From a virus: a stretch of 26,872 nt of DNA. The notes under the pieces were generated by a model that saw nothing but the letters and a program-made list of their open reading frames with translations, ran no database searches and was not told where the DNA came from. The stretch is taken from the IMG/VR virus record IMGVR_UViG_3300032665_000163, positions 1 to 26,872 of that record. One strand, given 5' to 3'. This document shows, one piece after another, positions 1 to 7,137 of the stretch (positions are counted from its first letter, which is position 1; each line of letters begins with the position of its first letter). The translations under genes and the position numbers were made by a program.

Positions 1-50
1 TGGTTGATGGTGCCATCGGCTAGTACTTCTACAATTTCAGTGTCTTTCAT
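1..50 (-). CDS. Partial CDS, N-terminus only, unknown protein
   Basis: On the minus strand an ATG at 50-48 overlaps the TGA stop (49-47) of the preceding GIY-YIG gene in an ATGA arrangement typical of coupled phage genes. The 16 readable residues are MKDTEIVEVLADGTIN, after which the window ends. The upstream bases are purine-rich but hold no clear Shine-Dalgarno sequence. The fragment is too short for any functional assignment. The call rests on the open frame and the stop/start overlap. Confidence 0.45.
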   Translation of the reverse strand, partial: MKDTEIVEVLADGTIN

Positions 51-865
51 TTTGTTTCTTTCTTGGGGGTGTTGTTGGGGGATTGTTTACAACGGTCAGC
101 ATGCCATCGTGTATACATGCTCACGCTTGCAGTTTTTCCACAGTGCTCGCAAGTTTTTTTTATTTGACTTGGATGATTACCGGCTTTGAGCCTGTCTAGA
201 TTCGAACTTGGACCGAGCAGGTTATGTGTACCTTCTTTGATTCGTTTGGCATTGTGCTCGGGCCCAAGTAAATTGTGTGTTCCGGCTTCTACAAGTTTTT
301 TGTTTAATTTGCCGCCAGCGTTAGGACTGTTGCCATTTTGCCAGTGGTGTATACCTGCTTCGCTACGCCATATACTTGGATTATTCTTAAGCCAGACGTG
401 ATTGCCATTCTCATATGCTTTTTTAGCGTTACGGCCATCCTTGTTTGGATTGCGATCGCCTTGTAAATTATGCTTACCTTCCTGAACTAATTTATTTTGC
501 TTTTGTCTACTATTTTCTCTTGCTTGCGGATTTTTCCTCATATAGTGATTATCGCCGGCAATTTTTTCTGCTATAATTGGATTTTTCATTGGATTATTAT
601 CTGTATCAAACCCAATAGGGTCTACAGTTTGATTCATGCAACCCGGTTTGCCATAATGTTCTGCTAGATACTGCCCTTCGAGTCTTGTTACCTGTTCAAC
701 CGAATCAGCATATTCAAGTATTTCTCGAGTTAGTGTGGATTTATCTTTTATAGAACTAGGCCAAAGACCGGACCCAATGTAGCCATCGTTGATGTTTTCT
801 GTACTATGTCTTCCAATATAGTATTTGCCGTTTATGTGAGTTGTTTTGTATATAAAGTGTTTCAT
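47..865 (-). CDS. GIY-YIG homing endonuclease with NUMOD-like repeats and a zinc-finger tail
   Basis: About 272 aa. The N-terminus (MKHFIYKTTH, then KYYIGRHS) has the two halves of the GIY-YIG nuclease core, followed by YIGSG and a conserved glutamate region (LEGQYL). The C-terminal half is basic and repetitive: units of the form EGTHNLLGP with Asn/Lys-rich linkers recur several times, resembling NUMOD3-type DNA-binding modules. It ends in a Cys2-His-Cys zinc-finger-like motif (CEHCG, then HADRC). This matches Seg-type free-standing homing endonucleases of T4-like phages, which cut DNA site-specifically and spread their own gene. The frame is open further upstream through the gp23 terminator, but that extension is not protein-like. 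The ATG at 865 starts directly at the domain; an ATG at 880 would add five residues. Neither start has a strong Shine-Dalgarno. It lies behind the gp23 terminator with its own promoter, which suits a mobile cassette. Confidence 0.85.
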   Translation of the reverse strand: MKHFIYKTTHINGKYYIGRHSTENINDGYIGSGLWPSSIKDKSTLTREILEYADSVEQVTRLEGQYLAEHYGKPGCMNQTVDPIGFDTDNNPMKNPIIAEKIAGDNHYMRKNPQARENSRQKQNKLVQEGKHNLQGDRNPNKDGRNAKKAYENGNHVWLKNNPSIWRSEAGIHHWQNGNSPNAGGKLNKKLVEAGTHNLLGPEHNAKRIKEGTHNLLGPSSNLDRLKAGNHPSQIKKTCEHCGKTASVSMYTRWHADRCKQSPNNTPKKETK

Positions 866-900
866 GCTTTTATTTATCATAGTCCGTAGCATTACTAAGA

Positions 901-930
901 ATAATACACTCAAAACATAATGTTTGTCAA
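901..930 (-). promoter_or_regulatory. Sigma70-type promoter for the GIY-YIG gene
   Basis: On the minus strand a perfect -35 box TTGACA (930-925) is followed after 18 nt by TATTAT (906-901). Transcription would start near 894, about 30 nt upstream of the ATG at 865. It lies between the gp23 terminator and the endonuclease gene, so the endonuclease can be transcribed by host-type polymerase independently of late capsid transcription. This is a match by eye to the consensus and is not tested. Confidence 0.6.
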
Positions 931-944
931 ATAATTTGGCCAAC

Positions 945-969
945 AAAAAAGCGCCTTGCGGCGCTTTTC
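945..969 (-). terminator. Intrinsic terminator after gp23
   Basis: The GC-rich stem AGCGCC/GGCGCT (950-955 with 960-965) closes a 4-nt loop. On the minus strand it is followed by a run of six T (950-945). A-T pairs on both sides lengthen the stem to about 9 bp. It sits 50-75 nt downstream of the gp23 stop, where a highly expressed capsid transcript is expected to end. The opposite strand has four T after the stem, so weak bidirectional action is possible. Confidence 0.85.
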
Positions 970-1019
970 TGCTTCTTCCCATCCCTGGGTTGAATAAACT
1001 TTTCGTTGTTGCTGTTTGA

Positions 1020-2216
1020 TTAGCTGAACGATAAATTTTGCACTGCGATTTCCCCAACATAATCTGCTGCGTTTCCAAAACTGCTCGCAGTATTAGTGAG
1101 CTCGACAAATCCGTAGCGAGTCATAAAGCTAACTACTGGTTCGAATGTACTTGGATCCAATACAACACCACTACTCATCAACGGAATGTATGGGCAGTAG
1201 AACGCGGCAGCGTCAGCTTCACTAGAGCCTTTGTAACCAACTAACACAGCTTGTGTATCTTGTGCGTAGCTGTTTACAAACACACGCATAGCACCATTCA
1301 ATGTACCAACAAACTTGGTGTTTGTAGGAGCTTCAAATGTGCCTTCTGTTGTGCGAGCAAAAGCAGAAGTGGTTGCAGATTGCAATACTGTCAAACTAGC
1401 TGGAGATACAACAGCCCAGTTACCTGCGCCACGGCGTGTACGCTGAGCGATCAAGTTAGCAACGCGGTTGATCAACACTGCCAAAGCGGCATGCTCATCA
1501 CCAACGAATGTTGCTGTACCAGATACAGTAGCTTGGTTGTATGTGTACTCTGTTGTAGCCAATGTTTGTAGACTCAAGAGGATCTCTTGGTCAATCTCAG
1601 CTGTGATCTCTTGTGCAAGAGCAGCCATGATTTCAGCTTCAACATCGATGCCATGCATAGCTTGAGCATCTTGTGCAGATTCAAATGTCCAACGAGCTTG
1701 GAGTTTGCGTGTCTTAGCTTCAACAGCTTGCTTCAAGATCTGTACGGAAATTTGCTTACCGCCTGTACCTTCCATTGTAGCTGTGTTGTTACCAGTATAG
1801 CCAGTAGCTGTACTAGAACTTTGTGGCTGTGTGGAGTATGCAGTTGCAATGGTAAATGGTGACAAAGCTTCTTGGCCAGCTGTTACACTTGTTTGTGCCA
1901 AGCTGTTGTCTGTTAAAGACTGAGCATAGCGAACACGCAATGTGTGGATTTGACCAACTGGGCCTGTCATAGGCTGAACACCAACCAACTCGTTAGCAAT
2001 AACAGTTGGCATAACACGACGGATTACTGGCAGAATTACACGGTTTAATGTAGCAATGTTACCAGATGCAGTTGAACCAGAACTTGCGTTCTCTTTCAAG
2101 TACTTCTTTGTGTTCTCAAGGATTACACTCATGGAAGAACGCTTAGAACCTTGTAGGCCTTCAAGCAACGCTTCCTTAGTTTCGTCCCAACGACTTTCGA
2201 TTAATTCTTGTGACAT
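1020..2216 (-). CDS. gp23: Major capsid protein (T4 gp23 family)
   Basis: 398 aa; the main hexamer-forming shell protein of the head. Family-typical segments include LPVIRRVMPTVIANELVGVQ near residues 62-81, TGPVGQIHTLRVRYA, and a C-terminal region ending DYVGEIAVQNLSFS. It is shorter than T4 gp23 (521 aa), as in many environmental T4-like phages. The start is clear: ATG at 2216 behind AAGGAG. The basic N-terminal arm contains ILE and LKE tripeptides (about residues 32-34 and 40-42). These fit the (I/L)-x-E preference of the gp21 prohead protease, so maturation cleavage is plausible but inferred. It is the last gene of the head series and is followed by a strong terminator. Confidence 0.97.
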   Translation of the reverse strand: MSQELIESRWDETKEALLEGLQGSKRSSMSVILENTKKYLKENASSGSTASGNIATLNRVILPVIRRVMPTVIANELVGVQPMTGPVGQIHTLRVRYAQSLTDNSLAQTSVTAGQEALSPFTIATAYSTQPQSSSTATGYTGNNTATMEGTGGKQISVQILKQAVEAKTRKLQARWTFESAQDAQAMHGIDVEAEIMAALAQEITAEIDQEILLSLQTLATTEYTYNQATVSGTATFVGDEHAALAVLINRVANLIAQRTRRGAGNWAVVSPASLTVLQSATTSAFARTTEGTFEAPTNTKFVGTLNGAMRVFVNSYAQDTQAVLVGYKGSSEADAAAFYCPYIPLMSSGVVLDPSTFEPVVSFMTRYGFVELTNTASSFGNAADYVGEIAVQNLSFS

Positions 2217-2243
2217 TTAAGTCTCCTTTTTGATATCTTTAAA

Positions 2244-3338
2244 TTACAGCCCTGCCAACCGCTTCAGATTAATGACATTGCTTTCGCTTTGCTCATCAGC
2301 ATCTTGGACACGGGCAGATTTATCGCCAGTTACTTCGGACAATGATTCTGTGATCACTTTTGTGGCTTTCACGGAACGATCTTCCAAAACAGCTGGTAGA
2401 TACTTTTCGAATGCGGCAGACAAACGCTTAGTCTGTACGCTTTCGAGCAAATTACGCATGATTTCACGCTTCTCATTGTTTAGAGGAGCGAGCAATTCTT
2501 CCATGGCGCTTTCGCGTTCATTGGATTCCTTGATCATACGGATTTCGCGTTCTTTGGACTCCACAAGTACTTTCGCCTTTTGTGTGAGTTGGATGGCTTC
2601 GGCCAGTTTTGCATCTTTCTGAGCTAATGCATCGTGTAATTTGCGAACTTCTTGCTTCTCATTTAAGTGAGTAGCGCCAAATTCTGCGGCATACGCTTCA
2701 AAAATACGACGACCAAAATTGTTCTCGCGAGCAACTTTGATGTCTTCTTGCAACTGACTGAGTTCGGCCTTGAGATGCTTGCCAACAGCTTGACTCATCT
2801 TGGCGGCAGATTCTTTTACAAATCGTGTCTTCAATGTTTCAAGTTTGCTACGAGCTTCACGCACTAAACGAACTTTTGTATTAACTACATCTTGTTTGTC
2901 TTGTGCAAATTCTTGAATCTCTTTAGCTAATGCATGTACGATAAAGCCTTCCAATTTCTGGAGACCTTCGTTGTGCATTTTACGATCTTTACGCAATTCG
3001 CCAATTTCTTCTGCTAATTTGGTTACCATAAAGTCGTTAAACTTTGTGGAATTTTCTTTCATCTTAGCTTGGAAACGAACGCGATCTTCAGCAAGTTGAG
3101 CTTTTTCAGCTTGTACTTGTTGTAGTTCATCAGTAAGACCATCTGTTATCATGCGATCCAGGGCTTCTACCATTACTTGTTTATCATGCTCATAGCGTTG
3201 TGCAAACTCTTCGCGGAGTTCTGCACGGGCTTGTTCTTTGGCTTCAACTAACTTGGATTCCCAAGCTTCATTGATTTCTGCTTTCGCATCCTCAGAAATT
3301 AGCTCGCTATCTAATAACGGTTTAATAGCATCTAGCAT
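2244..3338 (-). CDS. gp22: Prohead core scaffolding protein (T4 gp22-like)
   Basis: 364 aa from MLDAIKPLLDSELISEDAK. Nearly the whole length is charged and helical, with long coiled-coil-like stretches (for example the KAQLAEDRVRFQAK and LVESKEREIRMI regions), as expected of the internal scaffold that is degraded during head maturation. It lies between gp21 and gp23, the T4 order. An in-frame ATG five codons upstream exists, but the AAGGGA Shine-Dalgarno sits just before the internal ATG at 3338, and the gp21 stop (3342-3340) is one base away. The downstream start is therefore preferred. Confidence 0.92.
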   Translation of the reverse strand: MLDAIKPLLDSELISEDAKAEINEAWESKLVEAKEQARAELREEFAQRYEHDKQVMVEALDRMITDGLTDELQQVQAEKAQLAEDRVRFQAKMKENSTKFNDFMVTKLAEEIGELRKDRKMHNEGLQKLEGFIVHALAKEIQEFAQDKQDVVNTKVRLVREARSKLETLKTRFVKESAAKMSQAVGKHLKAELSQLQEDIKVARENNFGRRIFEAYAAEFGATHLNEKQEVRKLHDALAQKDAKLAEAIQLTQKAKVLVESKEREIRMIKESNERESAMEELLAPLNNEKREIMRNLLESVQTKRLSAAFEKYLPAVLEDRSVKATKVITESLSEVTGDKSARVQDADEQSESNVINLKRLAGL

Positions 3339-3339
3339 A

Positions 3340-3993
3340 TTATTTCCCTTCAATCTTGAGACCTTGTATCAAACGAAGAACTTCGCTCTTTACAAATCTC
3401 TGTGCTTTGTTGCCTTTAGCAGGGTCCTTAAACATATCTAGCAACTGCTGACCGCCACGATGATTCAGTAGGCCTTCATAAATTGCTGTTGGATATGCAT
3501 TAGGAGCACTTGGTTGAGCAACCACATCAACAGTGACTATTTCAAAGTCACTGACATGTCCGTTTGCGTCGTTGACATTTCCAGATCCACGACTGCTAAC
3601 ACCTAGTTTAACACCGGATTCTAACATTGTTTTTACTAATGTTCCCATCGGTGTTGGTAATATCTTTAGTTTTCCATAGCCTGCAGGGCCATCCATCCAC
3701 ATTTTTTCAATCATGTGACTTACACGATCCAAGTTGATCTTTAAATCATCTGGGTGATCTACTTCACCTAAAACTGAATGACCAGTTTTAATCTGTTCGT
3801 TGATAGTGTCTACTGCCTTGGCAATTTCGTTTACAGGATATACTCGCTCGTTGGCATTGCGAACTCCGCCCTCAATACAAATGCCTTTGAGGTACAAGTT
3901 CTTGCCAGAACCATCCGCGGCTTCCTCAGTCAGGATTTCTGCCCTGGCCTGAGTGAAGCTTAGATGTTCTTTAAGATATGTATAGCGAGCCAT
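3340..3993 (-). CDS. gp21: Prohead core protein protease (T4 gp21-like)
   Basis: 217 aa. This is the herpesvirus-assemblin-like serine protease that cleaves scaffold and capsid proteins during head maturation. The expected His is in LGEVDHP (H80), and the nucleophile serine is in GVSSRGSG (S133/S134). The following segments VSDFEIVTVDVVAQPSAP and YPTAIYE are family-typical. The N-terminus has the characteristic GVRNANERVYP segment. It lies between the acidic core protein and gp22, as in T4. Its stop nearly touches the gp22 start, suggesting translational coupling. Confidence 0.95.
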   Translation of the reverse strand: MARYTYLKEHLSFTQARAEILTEEAADGSGKNLYLKGICIEGGVRNANERVYPVNEIAKAVDTINEQIKTGHSVLGEVDHPDDLKINLDRVSHMIEKMWMDGPAGYGKLKILPTPMGTLVKTMLESGVKLGVSSRGSGNVNDANGHVSDFEIVTVDVVAQPSAPNAYPTAIYEGLLNHRGGQQLLDMFKDPAKGNKAQRFVKSEVLRLIQGLKIEGK

Positions 3994-4002
3994 ATCTACC
4001 TA

Positions 4003-4947
4003 TTAACCTCTTGGAAAAGGTGTCTTTGTATTAACACCGGCTGCTTGTGCAGTTACTGGCTTTGGTGCTGGTGCCAATTTACTACCGTCTTTAGCTGGAG
4101 TGTTTTTAAAAGTACCTGCGCCTGGCAAATTGCCTTCGCCCTTACTGTAAGCGTTTGATGGCTTCTTGTAAGCGGCTGTGCCGTCTGGGTTCTTCTCATC
4201 TGGGCTACCGCCTACTGGCTTACTTGCCATACCGGCTGCACCTGAATTAAATGCTGTTGTAGACTTTGTGTTTGTTCCAGCTGGCTCAGTAGTAACTGGC
4301 TTTGGTGCTGATGGCAAACTGATGTTTTCGCCCAATGGCATGTCAGCAAATTCAGCTGTGTCGTCCATTTCTAGCTCGTCGCCTTGCATATCGTGGTTGC
4401 CTACATCATTGCGCTCAGCATCAAATTCATCTTCTTCGCCGTGCTCGCCGCCCATAATAGCTTCAAATTCAGCCATTAATTCGTCTAACTTGTCTTCCAA
4501 GTCAACTACGCGATCTTCAATGTCGCCTTCTTCATCATGATCGTTTTCCATATCATGAGTCATTTCTTCGCCTTCTTCTTCAGCTTCGTCGTCAAACTCA
4601 GCATCATTTTCCATGGTCATACCTTCTTCGTCCATTTCGACGTCGTCAATAAGATCAGGAGCGGCATCAGAAGTCATATCTTCTTCAAGATCTTCTTCGT
4701 CATCTTCTTCTTCATCTTCGTCCAACTTGTTTTTCTTCTCGTCGTACTCGATGTCTTTAGCAACTTTTTTACCAGCTTTTTCAGCTTTGTCGTCGCGCTC
4801 AGCACTAGACTCTTCGTCTTCTTCTTCCATAAGACTCTCGTAGATTTCGCGTGATTTCTCAACAACGATATCATGGAAAAGCTCACGGGCTTTTTGTTCT
4901 TCATCATTAATCACATATTCGATTAATTGTTCAAATTTATTAGTCAT
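4003..4947 (-). CDS. Acidic prohead core protein (T4 gp67/gp68 position)
   Basis: 314 aa. The N-terminus (FEQLIEYVINDEEQKARELF, then VVEKSREIYESLMEEE) resembles the gp68-type prohead core proteins of T4-like phages. Residues of about 40-200 are extremely acidic (long Asp/Glu runs), a composition also known from T4 gp67. The C-terminal third is Pro/Ala/Gly/Thr-rich and disordered-looking. It carries two copies of a 16-residue unit (APKPVTTEPAGTNTKS at 214-229 and APKPVTAQAAGVNTKT at 294-309). The ATG at 4947 has a good AAGGAG site. By position, between gp20 and gp21, it should be an internal head/scaffold component. Whether it combines the roles of gp67 and gp68 is an inference. Confidence 0.8.
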   Translation of the reverse strand: MTNKFEQLIEYVINDEEQKARELFHDIVVEKSREIYESLMEEEDEESSAERDDKAEKAGKKVAKDIEYDEKKNKLDEDEEEDDEEDLEEDMTSDAAPDLIDDVEMDEEGMTMENDAEFDDEAEEEGEEMTHDMENDHDEEGDIEDRVVDLEDKLDELMAEFEAIMGGEHGEEDEFDAERNDVGNHDMQGDELEMDDTAEFADMPLGENISLPSAPKPVTTEPAGTNTKSTTAFNSGAAGMASKPVGGSPDEKNPDGTAAYKKPSNAYSKGEGNLPGAGTFKNTPAKDGSKLAPAPKPVTAQAAGVNTKTPFPRG

Positions 4948-5021
4948 ATTTTCTCCTTAAGGTATGGCTCGGTAATATATTTACATATATTACATAATCT
5001 AGGTACTTTAACGGTGATTTT

Positions 5022-5044
5022 CTGTCAGAAATGACAGTTTTTTT
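5022..5044 (+). terminator. Terminator-like hairpin pointing against the flanking genes
   Basis: The perfect 6-bp stem CTGTCA/TGACAG (5022-5027 with 5032-5037) closes a GAAA tetraloop and is followed by seven T on the plus strand (5038-5044). This is the layout of an intrinsic terminator for plus-strand transcription, yet both flanking genes are on the minus strand. Read on the minus strand the same hairpin has no T-run after it, so there it could only be a processing or stability element just 3' of the 74-aa gene. Confidence 0.55.
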
Positions 5045-5267
5045 ACAGGCCTGTAGGAGGCTCAGGTGCAGGTGCGTATTGGCGTTTTATATCTTTTAGT
5101 TTTTCTCTGTATTCCACGGACCTGATATCGTTCATTTGGCGCAGTTTATTAAGCTGGCGCAGAGTCAAACGGGTTTTGCGAGTATCGCTTAACCGCGGTT
5201 GAGTATTGTCTTGACTTAGGTCCTGATAAGCTTCAGGACTGCGGTCATATAATTCATTTAAGATCAT
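5043..5267 (-). CDS. Small conserved T4-like protein between gp20 and the acidic core protein
   Basis: 74 aa, strongly charged, with a central LSDTRKTRLTLRQLNKLRQM segment that looks like a helix-rich motif. Similar short proteins with a 'TRKT-LTLRQLNKLR' pattern occur at this position in environmental T4-like phages, as far as I can recall; the function is unknown. It occupies the slot of T4 gp67 but is basic rather than acidic, so equivalence is not claimed. The ATG at 5267 is nine bases beyond the gp20 stop. No clear Shine-Dalgarno is present, but a TATAAATA box lies directly upstream. Confidence 0.7.
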   Translation of the reverse strand: MILNELYDRSPEAYQDLSQDNTQPRLSDTRKTRLTLRQLNKLRQMNDIRSVEYREKLKDIKRQYAPAPEPPTGL

Positions 5268-5272
5268 GCTAG

Positions 5273-5280
5273 TATTTATA
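5273..5280 (-). promoter_or_regulatory. Candidate T4-type late promoter box (TATAAATA)
   Basis: A perfect match to the T4 late -10 box TATAAATA lies on the minus strand and includes the gp20 stop codon TAA. The ATG of the 74-aa gene is only five bases further on. In T4 this box occupies about -13 to -6, so transcription would start at or next to that ATG and give an almost leaderless message for this gene, or a leader for the acidic core gene. The presence of a gp55 gene in the window supports late promoters existing. The exact use is inferred. Confidence 0.4.
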
Positions 5281-7117
5281 AGCCTGCGCCAGAAGCGCCA
5301 GCTGGAGCCGCTACGGCACCTTGGCCACCAGGGCCTGCTGTGTTAGGTACTGCTGGCATAGCGCCTTCAGGAGCTTCACCACCTGGAGGTGCCTGTGATA
5401 ATTCAGCGTTTTGTAGGTCAGATTCAATGCCAGCTGGGGTTACGCCCACGCTACGCAAGTCTTGTCCTTGTGTGGTTTGAAGCTCAGGCTCGTCGCGCTC
5501 TTCTTTCCACATCTGCTCATTTTCAAGTAATTCTTCTTCGGTCAAGCCCAAATAACGCTTCATTAAGAATCGTTTACTCATATATGGCAAGGGTTCTAGC
5601 TGTGCAAATGCTTGAATTTTGCTGTTATCTAACTCACTTTGGCGATAACTTGCAAAGTTTTGTGGCTCGCAAAGTGCAATATTAAACAGACTGCTGTCAA
5701 GATTGAAGCCTCTCCAGCGTAAAAACATCTTGAATTCGTCATCTAATTTCTGCATAATCAGCTTTTGTAAGCGTATGCAGTACTGGTTAAAACGGTATTC
5801 TTGTATCAATGCTGTGCCTACACGACCGTCATTCATAGCTAAATTTGAGTCGTCTGGGCCTGTTGGCAAGTAGCTACTAGGCACACGCAAGCCACGAGCC
5901 ATCTTGTTATTAAAATATTTTAAGTCATCAATTTCGCCTAGGTTCTGACCGCCTGGCAATACATCAATACTGGATCCACGACCGTCTGCTGTCTGTGGGA
6001 AAAAGTAGTCTTCGTTGATACTTAATGGATTATAACTAGCATCCATCATGTTTTGTCCGCCACCTGTTACAGTAGGAATACGGCGTTGATGCATTTCATT
6101 TTTAACACGCTCAACAAAGGCCATGGCCATATGACTAGGCATGTTGCCCACATCAATCTTGAACAAGCGGCGTTCTGGAGCTCGTTGAATACGATAGATC
6201 AATACCGCATCTTCTAATAATTCTTTTTGTTTGTAAACTTTGTAGATGTTTTCTAGAATACTTTGTCCAAATGGCCAGAAAAAATCAAGACCTTCGTTTA
6301 GGCTCAAATGCACAATATGACGAGCATCTAAACAGGATTCGTTCATGGCCTGCACAAAACGATTGTTACCTACTCCGCCGCCGCTTACTCCAGCTCCGCC
6401 ACCAGCTCCGCCGCCAAAGGCTGAATTACCTGCGCCTTGACCAATAGTGCCAGTTGGACGACTAACATAATAGTCCTGTGTGGTTTTTGATGCCACAGTC
6501 ATGTTTTGGAAATTAGGATTAATATCGCGAATCACATACTGTTCTGGACGCTTGCCTTGGCTTTCGTTAACAATAACGCGAGCTACTTTGGTCATATCAA
6601 CCCACATCATTTCAAATGTTTCTGGGTCACGAACAAATACTTGATCGCCGTACTTGATAGTGTTACGGAATAATTTGAATATGCGCTGATCTAGTTTATT
6701 AAGTTTTGTCCACTGTTGTAGCTGTTTCTTAATAATTTCTACTTCGTGATCAGTTGGTTTATCTTTGAAGTGTATATCAAACGGAGTTTCGTTATCTTCG
6801 TTGATCTGTGTTGAGAATTCAGCAATAATGTCTAAACAGGCATTAATCTCAGAATCCATATCCATATTTTCGTATTGATTATAGCGTTCAACACGATTAG
6901 GATGTCCTGTGTATACTTCTGGTAGTCTACTGGCATAGTTGCGAAATGCAAAATCATTAGGAGTATTAATACCTTCGCCACCACCAGTATTACGGTTATA
7001 GCCCGGTAATCCAAATTGATTTGATCCGGAAATTGGACTTAGTTGTCCACCAGGTGTTGCAACCTTAAAATACTTGCGCCACCCACCATTAGGGCCTCTG
7101 CGGTTATTATCTGCCAT
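5276..7117 (-). CDS. gp20: Portal vertex protein (T4 gp20)
   Basis: 613 aa; a dodecameric portal through which DNA is packaged and to which the tail attaches. Family-typical segments include YASRLPEVYTGHPNR, MDMDSEINACLDIIAEF, FKLFRNTIKYGDQVFVRDP, and LKYFNNKMARGLRVPSSYLP. A glycine-rich low-complexity insert occupies about residues 225-252 and a Pro/Gly/Ala-rich tail follows residue 560. Both look like flexible additions. The ATG at 7117 lacks an obvious Shine-Dalgarno. A GTAAATAA sequence (7131-7124) lies just upstream. The gene follows the tape-measure-like gene by 20 nt. Confidence 0.97.
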   Translation of the reverse strand: MADNNRRGPNGGWRKYFKVATPGGQLSPISGSNQFGLPGYNRNTGGGEGINTPNDFAFRNYASRLPEVYTGHPNRVERYNQYENMDMDSEINACLDIIAEFSTQINEDNETPFDIHFKDKPTDHEVEIIKKQLQQWTKLNKLDQRIFKLFRNTIKYGDQVFVRDPETFEMMWVDMTKVARVIVNESQGKRPEQYVIRDINPNFQNMTVASKTTQDYYVSRPTGTIGQGAGNSAFGGGAGGGAGVSGGGVGNNRFVQAMNESCLDARHIVHLSLNEGLDFFWPFGQSILENIYKVYKQKELLEDAVLIYRIQRAPERRLFKIDVGNMPSHMAMAFVERVKNEMHQRRIPTVTGGGQNMMDASYNPLSINEDYFFPQTADGRGSSIDVLPGGQNLGEIDDLKYFNNKMARGLRVPSSYLPTGPDDSNLAMNDGRVGTALIQEYRFNQYCIRLQKLIMQKLDDEFKMFLRWRGFNLDSSLFNIALCEPQNFASYRQSELDNSKIQAFAQLEPLPYMSKRFLMKRYLGLTEEELLENEQMWKEERDEPELQTTQGQDLRSVGVTPAGIESDLQNAELSQAPPGGEAPEGAMPAVPNTAGPGGQGAVAAPAGASGAGL

Positions 7118-7137
7118 AGTAAGTTATTTACCGCAGT

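Noticed and set aside
866-1108. N-terminal extension of the first GIY-YIG gene up to 1108
   Set aside because: The extension runs through the gp23 terminator and end of gp23 in another frame and its residues are not family-like. The nuclease domain starts at the ATG at 865.
4537-4854. Plus-strand open frames opposite the acidic core gene
   Set aside because: Phe- or Ser-rich shadow frames created by Asp/Glu codon runs on the real strand; no ribosome binding site or family pattern.
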